Assembly (NCBI GenBank): GCA_903921455.1
Contig: CAIXPZ010000211.1
Span: 1-9,066 of the forward strand
DNA: 9,066 nucleotides
Direction of reading: 5' to 3'
DNA from: an uncultured Verrucomicrobia subdivision 3 bacterium
GTDB lineage: Bacteria > Verrucomicrobiota > Verrucomicrobiae > Limisphaerales > UBA11358
Below the pieces are notes generated by a model, which did not search any database, was not told the origin of the DNA, and saw only the letters and a list, made by a program, of their open reading frames with translations. Position 1 is the first letter of the stretch; every line of letters begins with the position of its first letter. Position numbers and translations under genes: made by a program. Shown here piece after piece: positions 1 through 6,400 of this stretch.

Positions 1-2
1 CC

Positions 3-149
3 AAAATGCTGATGTCAGAGAAGCGGCAGAATGTCGAAGCCATCATCGAAAAAATCGTAATTGGCAATGGTGCAATTGACATAACCTATTCATCCCTACC
101 TACTTCTATAGAACAATGCAAAAGCCAGCAGGGGTTAGGGCTGGGGTGA
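3..149 (+). CDS. C-terminal fragment of a probable serine recombinase (5' end outside window)
   Basis: An open frame enters from the left edge and stops at TGA 147-149, giving 48 codons. The residues around VEAIIEKIVIGNGAIDITYS look like the final beta-strands of large serine recombinases or resolvases, where a Val/Ile-rich strand with a Gly-Asn/Asp-Gly turn and an I-x-I-x-Y strand closes the protein. The catalytic Ser domain and the zinc-ribbon/coiled-coil parts would lie off the window, so the family call rests on the tail alone. After about residue 33 the sequence turns into low-complexity QQGLGLG, encoded by a G-rich block, so the natural stop may have been replaced by inserted repeat DNA. 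The frame converges on uvrA with 37 bp between the two stops. It could instead be a remnant of a degraded mobile element or an unrelated protein. Confidence 0.4.
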   Translation, partial: KMLMSEKRQNVEAIIEKIVIGNGAIDITYSSLPTSIEQCKSQQGLGLG

Positions 150-154
150 GGGGG
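131..154 (+). other. G-quadruplex-compatible G-rich block between convergent genes
   Basis: Four G-runs (131-134, 138-140, 143-146, 150-154) are separated by loops of 3, 2 and 3 nt, which fits the classic G3+N1-7 quadruplex pattern. The block covers the last codons of the recombinase-like frame and lies 33 bp beyond the uvrA stop. On the uvrA transcript it would be C-rich. The opposite-strand reading, CCCCCTCACCCCAGCCC followed by TAACCCC, resembles dispersed C-rich repeats common in intergenic DNA of many bacteria; that resemblance is from memory. Folding is not shown by sequence alone. Confidence 0.55.
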
Positions 155-186
155 AACGCGGCGGAAACCGAATTGTTTAATCCGGT

Positions 187-3180
187 CTAGGCCAGCACGC
201 TTTTCAGATAATGCCCGGTGAAGCTCGCGGCGCAGTGGATGATTTTTTCCGGCGACCCTTCCGCCACGATTTTTCCACCGCCGCTGCCGCCTTCCGGGCC
301 GAGGTCAATGAGCCAGTCTGCCGTCTTGATCACGTCCAGATTGTGCTCGATGACGAGCAGCGTGTTGCCGGCGTCGCGCAAACGAAACAGCACCTCCAGC
401 AGCTTGGCCACGTCGTGAAAATGCAGGCCCGTGGTCGGCTCATCCAAAATGTAAAACGTCCGGCCCGTCGCGCGGCGGCTCAATTCCGTGGCCAGCTTCA
501 CGCGCTGCGCCTCGCCGCCGCTCAACGTCGTCGCCTGCTGGCCGAGATGAATGTAGCCCAGCCCCACCTCGCCGAGCGTTTGCAGCGGATCAAAAATCTT
601 CGGCACGGCGCGGAAAAAATCCACCGCCTCGTCCACCGTCATGTCCAAAACGTCCGCGATGTTCTTGCCCTTGTAGGCAATCTCTAGCGTCTCGCGGTTG
701 TAACGCTTGCCGTTGCACGCCTCGCACGTCACATACACCGCCGGGAGAAAATTCATTTCAATTTTCAGCACGCCGTCGCCCTCGCACTTCTCGCAGCGGC
801 CGCCCTTGACGTTGAAGCTGAACCGGCCCGGCTCGTAGCCGCGCACCTTCGCCGCCGGCAACCGCGCAAACAAATCGCGAATCTGGTTGAACATTCCGGT
901 GTAGGTGGCGGGATTTGAGCGCGGCGTCCGGCCAATCGGCGACTGGTCAATGACGATGACCTTGTCGAGCGATTCAAAACCGCGCAGCGACTTGTGTTCG
1001 CCGGGCCGCTCCTTCGAGCCGTAAAACTTGCGGAACAGCGCGCGCTGCAAAATATCGCTGACGAGCGTGCTCTTGCCGGAGCCGCTGACGCCGGTGACGC
1101 AGGTGAACGTGCCGAGCGGAATCCGCACGTCAATGTCCTGCAAATTATTTTCCGACGCGCCGAGGACTTCCAGCCAGCCTTTTTCCTCCGATGGAACGAT
1201 TCGTTTTTTAGGAATCGGAATGGAAAGCTCGCCGGTCAGGTATTGGCCGGTCAAAGATTTTTTCGCCGCGAGAATTTCCGGCAACGTGCCGGCCGCCACC
1301 AGTTCGCCGCCGTGGACGCCCGCGCCCGGACCGAGATCCAAAATGTAATCCGCCGCGCGGATCGTGTCCGCGTCATGCTCGACGACGAGCACCGTGTTGC
1401 CCAAATCGCGCAAGCCTTTCAGCGTCGCCAGCAGACGGTCATTGTCGCGCTGATGCAGGCCGATGCTCGGCTCGTCCAAAACGTAAAGCACGCCGACGAG
1501 CGCCGCGCCGATTTGCGTGGCGAGCCGGATGCGCTGCGCCTCGCCTCCGGAGAGCGTGCCGCTTTCGCGGTCGAGCGTGAGATAATTGAGGCCGACATTC
1601 CGCAGAAAGCCGAGCCGCGCGCGGATTTCCTTGATGACCTCGGCGGCGATCTTCAGCTCAAACTCCGTCAGCTTGAGCGCCGCGAAAAACTCATCCGCCT
1701 TTTCCACGGACAAGCCGCACACGTCCATGATGGAAAGGCCGGGAATCTTTACAGTTTTGAGTTTTGAGTTTTGAGTTTTGAGTTTGGAAAAAAACTGTTC
1801 GCCACCGAGCGTGACCGCGAGGATTTCCGGCTTGAGCCGTTTGCCCCGGCACGCATCGCAAAACTGCGGCGTCATGTAAGCCTTGAGCCGGTTGCGGATG
1901 AATTCGCTTTCGCTGTCGGTGGCGAGCCGTTCAAGATTCGGCAGCACGCCTTCAAACGGACGCGTGATGCTGCTGACTTTGCCAGCGCGCCAGAATTTGA
2001 ATTCGATGTCGTCCGCGCCGGAGCCGTGGAGCAGAACTTTTTTGAAATCTTCCGGTAAATCCTTGTAAGGCGTCTCAGTGCTGACGTTGAAATGCGCGGC
2101 CACCGAACGCAGCATGGCCTTGTAATAAATGATCAGCCGCTTGCCCGCGCGCCGCCACGGCTGAATGGCACCGTCGAGCGGCAGCTCCATGTCCGGCACG
2201 ACGAGCGCCTCGTCGAAAACCATTTTCTGGCCGAGGCCGTGGCAGACGGGACATGCGCCGGCGGGCGCGTTGAAGGAAAAATGTTTCGGCGTCGGCGGGT
2301 CGTAGCTTTTGCCGGTCGCGGGCGAACACATCTTGTTTGAGTGCAGAGTTTCGATCCAATCTTCCGAGTGCGGATTGCGGATTGCGGATTGCAGATTGGC
2401 GGTGGCTTCGCCGGCTTTGGACTTTGGACTTTGAACTTTGGACTCGTCCGGCAACTGATGCAGCGTGAACATCACGCCTTCGCCCAATCGCAACGCGGTC
2501 TGCGCGGAATCGCCAAGCCGGACGCGGATTTTGTCATCAATCACCAAACGATCCACGACGGCCTCGATGCTGTGGAATTTCTTTTTGTCGAGCTTGATGC
2601 GGGCGATGTCTTCGCCCAGTTCCATGATTGCGCCATCCACGCGCACACGCACGAAGCCTTCGCGCGCGAGGCGCTCAAACACGTCGCGGAACTCGCCTTT
2701 CTGCCGGCGCACGACGGGCGCGAGCAGCATGACTTTGGTTTTCGGCGGCAGCGCGAGGATTTTATCCACGATGTCGCTGGTGCTTTGCGTCGAAATCGGC
2801 ACGCCCGTTTCCGGGCAATGCGCCTGGCCGATGTGCGCGTAAAGCAGACGAAGATAATCAAAAATTTCCGTCGTGGTGGCGATGATCGAGCGCGGGCTGC
2901 TGCCGGAGCTGCGCTGCTCAATCGCAATCGCCGGCGACAAACCTTCGATGAAATCCACGTCCGGCTTTTGCAACTGATCCAAAAACTGGCGCGCATAAGC
3001 GGAAAGCGATTCGACGTATTTGCGCTGCCCCTCGGCGTAAATCGTGTCGAACGCGAGCGACGATTTGCCGCTGCCGCTCAAGCCGGTGACAACGACGAGC
3101 TTGTCGCGCGGAATCGAGAGCGTGAGGTTTTTGAGATTGTGCTCCCGCGCGCCGCCGATCTTGATGAATTCCTTGCTCAT
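187..3180 (-). CDS. uvrA: UvrABC system protein A (excision nuclease ATPase subunit)
   Basis: The 997-residue product is a complete UvrA, the cytoplasmic ATPase that, as a dimer with UvrB, recognises bulky DNA lesions and starts nucleotide excision repair. Both ABC modules are intact. Module I has Walker A GLSGSGKS (33-40), signature LSGGEAQR (543-550) and Walker B LYVLDEP (565-571). Module II has Walker A GVSGSGKS (697-704), signature LSGGEAQR (886-893) and Walker B with D913-E914. The second zinc finger is canonical (C796, C799, C819, C822). The first has C285, C310 and C313 but Ala at 288, where the family usually has Cys. E. coli UvrA has about 940 residues; some of the extra length comes from heptamer-repeat insertions at residues ~246-272 and ~465-477. 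I chose ATG 3180 because the conserved [13 protein letters not shown] segment follows within a few residues; an in-frame GTG at 3213 would add 11 residues. Neither start has a clear Shine-Dalgarno. Confidence 0.97.
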   Translation of the reverse strand: MSKEFIKIGGAREHNLKNLTLSIPRDKLVVVTGLSGSGKSSLAFDTIYAEGQRKYVESLSAYARQFLDQLQKPDVDFIEGLSPAIAIEQRSSGSSPRSIIATTTEIFDYLRLLYAHIGQAHCPETGVPISTQSTSDIVDKILALPPKTKVMLLAPVVRRQKGEFRDVFERLAREGFVRVRVDGAIMELGEDIARIKLDKKKFHSIEAVVDRLVIDDKIRVRLGDSAQTALRLGEGVMFTLHQLPDESKVQSPKSKAGEATANLQSAIRNPHSEDWIETLHSNKMCSPATGKSYDPPTPKHFSFNAPAGACPVCHGLGQKMVFDEALVVPDMELPLDGAIQPWRRAGKRLIIYYKAMLRSVAAHFNVSTETPYKDLPEDFKKVLLHGSGADDIEFKFWRAGKVSSITRPFEGVLPNLERLATDSESEFIRNRLKAYMTPQFCDACRGKRLKPEILAVTLGGEQFFSKLKTQNSKLKTVKIPGLSIMDVCGLSVEKADEFFAALKLTEFELKIAAEVIKEIRARLGFLRNVGLNYLTLDRESGTLSGGEAQRIRLATQIGAALVGVLYVLDEPSIGLHQRDNDRLLATLKGLRDLGNTVLVVEHDADTIRAADYILDLGPGAGVHGGELVAAGTLPEILAAKKSLTGQYLTGELSIPIPKKRIVPSEEKGWLEVLGASENNLQDIDVRIPLGTFTCVTGVSGSGKSTLVSDILQRALFRKFYGSKERPGEHKSLRGFESLDKVIVIDQSPIGRTPRSNPATYTGMFNQIRDLFARLPAAKVRGYEPGRFSFNVKGGRCEKCEGDGVLKIEMNFLPAVYVTCEACNGKRYNRETLEIAYKGKNIADVLDMTVDEAVDFFRAVPKIFDPLQTLGEVGLGYIHLGQQATTLSGGEAQRVKLATELSRRATGRTFYILDEPTTGLHFHDVAKLLEVLFRLRDAGNTLLVIEHNLDVIKTADWLIDLGPEGGSGGGKIVAEGSPEKIIHCAASFTGHYLKSVLA
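1753..1785. repeat. Heptanucleotide tandem repeat (AGTTTTG, 4.7 units) inside uvrA
   Basis: Four perfect AGTTTTG units run from 1753 to 1780, followed by a partial fifth (AGTTT). On the coding strand they are CAAAACT units and encode the low-complexity stretch [12 protein letters not shown] at UvrA residues ~465-477, just after the conserved C-x2-C-x-G-x-R-L region of module I. Because 7 is not a multiple of 3, three units give 21 bp (7 codons), so only gain or loss of three units keeps the frame. Confidence 0.95.
2370..2397. repeat. Heptanucleotide tandem repeat (GCGGATT, 4 units) inside uvrA
   Basis: There are three perfect GCGGATT units and a fourth with one mismatch (GCAGATT). The coding strand reads AATCCGC units and translates to [11 protein letters not shown]. 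The tract lies in a non-conserved loop just before the first zinc finger of UvrA. It shares only its 7-bp period with the neighbouring CTTTGGA tract, not its sequence. Confidence 0.93.
2415..2442. repeat. Heptanucleotide tandem repeat (CTTTGGA, 4 units) inside uvrA
   Basis: There are three perfect CTTTGGA units and one with a single mismatch (CTTTGAA, third position). The coding strand reads TCCAAAG units and encodes SKVQSPKSK. It lies 17 bp from the GCGGATT tract, so the two together form a roughly 73-bp low-complexity island in the loop before zinc finger 1 (UvrA residues ~246-272). Confidence 0.93.
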
Positions 3181-3184
3181 GGTT

Positions 3185-3213
3185 GTGAATTTCCCGTCCA
3201 CGGGAAAACTCAC
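3185..3213. promoter_or_regulatory. Inverted repeat immediately upstream of the uvrA ATG (operator or hairpin)
   Basis: Perfect 8-bp arms TTTCCCGT (3190-3197) and ACGGGAAA (3200-3207) flank a 2-nt centre. An outer GTGA (3185-3188) pairs with TCAC (3210-3213) across a small asymmetric internal loop. The structure ends 4 nt before the chosen ATG. In RNA it could form a stem with a UGGA loop that covers the usual ribosome-binding position. Alternatives are a protein operator for uvrA, or a terminator for the upstream giant gene without a T tract. It does not match the classical LexA boxes I know. If translation began at GTG 3213, the repeat would be coding sequence. Confidence 0.55.
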
Positions 3214-3267
3214 ACTACGATACGCGACGAAAAATGCAAAGCGCGAGTTGCCGGATTTTTGAATTTT
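3214..3267. other. Rest of the intergenic gap between the giant gene and uvrA
   Basis: This 54-bp stretch must hold the uvrA promoter unless uvrA is read through from the giant gene. On the minus strand a weak 4-bp stem (GCAA/TTGC) is followed by ATTTTT, a poor terminator candidate. TTGCAT, with TAGTGT 16 nt further on, is a weak -35/-10 candidate. Neither is convincing by eye. Confidence 0.25.
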
Positions 3268-3480
3268 CTACGGCAGCAGGATCAACTGGTAGAATTTCAT
3301 GACCGCCGGCAGGTTGGTGTCGGTGAACAGGAATGTTCCGTTGGTCGAGGTGATGATGTCCGGCAGCGTGTTCCAGATGGCGGGAACCAGGTTGGTGGTC
3401 CACTGCACTTGGAACGCCTCATAAATCGGCGCGGTCCATTGCAAGGCGAAGCCATTCGTGCCCGCGCTGGCGTTGAAATT
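3268..3480 (-). other. C-terminal module of the giant protein (candidate sorting or capping domain)
   Basis: The last ~70 residues read like a short FN3-type sandwich: a G-F-x-L-x-W strand, F-x-V-Q-W-T-T-N-L followed by a Trp, a T-N-G-T-F-x-F-x-D strand, and a final K-F-Y-Q-L-I-L-L-P. From memory, many large exported Verrucomicrobia proteins end in a similar pattern of Val-Gln-x-Thr-x-Asn-Leu, Trp, Asp and Phe-Tyr-Arg/Gln-Leu. There is no hydrophobic transmembrane helix, no LPxTG and no PEP-CTERM-like tail. It could be a secretion signal or just a terminal domain. Confidence 0.5.
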
Positions 3481-6400
3481 GAAAGGCGGGACGACAGGGT
3501 AAATCGCCGCGCCGGGATTGGAGTAAATCGTGGCCAGGTCGTTTGAACTTAGAACGGTGTTATAGACCTGCACATCGTCAATGGAGCCGGTGAAGTTGTG
3601 GAACGCACCGTCATCGCGGCTGCCGATGTTGAAACTGACGTTATTCTGGATGGTATTGGTGGTCCCAAGCGTATCATCAAAGACGACATTCGTGCGGGAC
3701 ACGCCATCGATATAGATGGTCACGCCAGCGGCCAAACCGCTGCCGTCGTAGGTGAATGCAACCTGATGCCAGCCGCCGTCGTTGACGGGAACGGCGTCAC
3801 TGCTGACCTGAATGGCCGCACCGCTCCCCGCACTGCCGGTGAACTTGTTGATGATCCAGACAATGATGCCGGTGCCAGTCCGGTAATGAAGTTCATAGCC
3901 AAGAAAATCAGGTCCCGGCTGAACCATTTTCCCGGCGATAGTCACATCCTGACTGTAAGCTGCTGGCGTCTTCATCCAGGCAGAAATTGAGAAAGTGTTG
4001 GTGCTTTCAAAATTGAGGCTGGCACGATTGCCGACCGTGACGAAGCCGCCGTTGCCGGAGCTAAGACCGCCGCCAGGAGCCGTGAGCGCCACCGCCGAGC
4101 CTTCGACGCCGTTCGTCCAGCCAACTGTGCCGGTGCCGACATTGGTCAACGTCCCGTCATTGTGTGCCGGGCCGATGTCATGCGTCACGACGCCGTTGCT
4201 CTCGTTGAGCGGCCAGTGCGAGACTAGATAATTCACCGCGTTGGTGGGATTGACAATTACCGTGAAGGTATTCGTTGCGCTCAAAGAGTTGGCGGTGATT
4301 GCCCAGGGATTGGTGTCCGTCACAATCGTCGTGATTAAGTTGGTCGTGCCGGCCTGCGCCAACGTCGGCGTCCAGGTGATAATTCCATTGGTGGGATTGA
4401 TGACCGCGTTGGTGGGCGAACCCGACAGCGTGTAAGTCAGCAGATTCGTCGGAATGTCCGAATCACTGGCCGTGTTGGTCACGACGAGGCTGCTCAATGG
4501 ATTGATGACGTAATTGGTCTGGCTGGGAACACCCGTCGGCCAGAACGGCGCGGTGTTCACCTCATTCACGGTCACGGTGAAACTGTTGGTCGCGCTCAAT
4601 ACATTATTGGTCAGAGCGAAGGCGTTGGTGTTGCTCACCACCGTCGTCAGCACATAGACGCCCGGCCCTTGGGCTTCGGACGGCGTCCAGGCAATAATCC
4701 CATTGGAGCTGATGACCGGCGATGGATTCGTGGTCGCGTAATTCAACGGCCAACCGTTGGCGATCATCGCGTTGGTGTCCACGGCCATCGTCACCGCATA
4801 GCTCAAGGCGGCGGGCGGAAGATTGGGATCAACCGCCGTGTTAGTGACCGTCAACAAGGTTAGTTCGTTGACCGTGTAATTAGTCTGGCCCGGCACATTT
4901 GTCGGCCAAGACGGTGCCTGATTCACTTCCAGAACCGTCACGGTGAAACTGTTGGTCGCGCTCAAAGACTTGGCGTTGACCGCCCACGGGTTGGTGTCTG
5001 TCACAATGGTCGTGAACAAATAAAATCCCGGTGCTTGCGCTGCCGTCGGCGTCCAGGTGATGATGCCATTGGTTGAAATACTGGCGTTCGTCACCGCCGG
5101 CGCGTTGGTGTCCACGGCTGACACGAACAGCGCGTAGGTCAGGATGTTGGTCGGAATGTCTGAATCGCCCGCCGTGTTCGTTACCGCCAGCAACGTCAAT
5201 TCATTGACCACATAATTTGTCTGACTTGGAACATTCGTCGGCCAGAACGGCGGGGTGTTCACTTCATTCACGATGAGCGTGAAGCTGTTGGTGGCACTCA
5301 AGGACGGATGGCCGCTGTCGGTGACAACGGTAGTGATGGTATTGGTGCCAGGACCATCCGGCTCCAGCGGCGAGAGGGTAATGACGCCCTGATTATTAAT
5401 GCCAGCCCAAGGTGGTGAGTTCACCAATGTGTAAGTGAGCGTCTGCGTTGGGATGTTGGTATCCGTCGCCGTGTTCGTCACCAACAACGTCGTCATTTCG
5501 TTCATCGTCACGGTGCTGTTCGCAAGGTTGTTCGTCCAGAACGGAGCGTTGTTGGTCTGGTTGAGACCGAAGACCGAGGAGAGTGCCAGGCTGTGGAAGC
5601 CGCCACCGGCAATGGCCACCACGTTGGTCATGTTGGTGGGATAATTCCATTGGCCGGAACCGTTGTCGCCCCAAACCACCACCGAGCCGTCGCCGCGCAA
5701 AGCGAGACTGTGAAAACCACCGCCGGCCACGGCAATCACATTCGTGGCGCTGGCCGGCACATTGATTTCGCCGTCGGCATTGTAACCCCAGGCCGCCACG
5801 GTGCCGTCACCCTTCAGGGCCAAGGTATGATACTCGCCCGCCGCGATGGCGACCACATTGGACAGACCGGCGGGCACGTTGGTCTCGCCATCGCCGTTGT
5901 AGCCCCAAGCCACGACTGTGCCGTCATTTTTCAAAGCCACGGTGTGTAGGTCGCCACCGGCGACGGCCACCACGTTGCTCAAGCCGGCGGGCACATTCGT
6001 CTGGCCGCTGTTGTTGAGGCCCCAAGCCGCGACATTACCGTTGTCGCGCAGGGCCACGCAATGATAGCCGCCGCTCGATGCCGCCACGGCATTAGTCAAG
6101 CTGGCCGGCACATTCGTCTGGTTAAATTGGTGGGAACCCCAAACCACCACAGTCCGGTCGCTCTTCAAGGCCAGACTGTGTTTCTCGCCACCGCTCACCG
6201 CGACGGCGTTGGTCAATCCGGCCGGCACATTCGTCTGGTTAAAAGAATTATCGCCCCAAACTGCCACGGTTCCGTCATTGTTGACTGCGAGGCTGAAATC
6301 ATAGCCCGCACCAATTCCGACCACGAGATTGGTCAATCCTGACGGCACCGGGACGGTCTGGCCAATGAAGTCGGCACCCCAAACCACCACGTTGGCCTGG

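Noticed and set aside
168..186. Possible terminator hairpin downstream of the uvrA stop (ACCG...CGGT)
   Set aside because: It has only a 4-bp stem with a 10-nt AT-rich loop and no T tract in the uvrA direction.
994..1767. A 257-codon + strand open frame inside uvrA
   Set aside because: It is a shadow of uvrA module coding sequence and overlaps Walker and signature motifs on the other strand. It shows no start context and no domain.
1753..2442. Heptamer repeats as a phase-variation switch of uvrA
   Set aside because: The copy numbers are short (4-5 units) and imperfect, the gene is in frame, and switching off uvrA has no obvious benefit, so nothing here supports programmed variation.
3190..3207. 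LexA/SOS box upstream of uvrA
   Set aside because: The palindrome matches neither CTGT-N8-ACAG nor GAAC-N4-GTTC nor the TGTTC-N4-GAACA type, so it is kept only as an unidentified inverted repeat.
2341..3546. A 401-codon open frame on the + strand spanning the uvrA/giant-gene boundary
   Set aside because: It is antisense to well-supported genes on both sides. Its translation is Arg/His/Ala-rich without recognisable motifs, as expected for the mirror of GC-rich coding sequence.
5575..6396. Regular 117-bp spacing considered as a CRISPR-like or satellite array
   Set aside because: The period is a whole number of codons (39), the repeats are diverged at the DNA level, and they translate into RCC1-like blades in one open frame.
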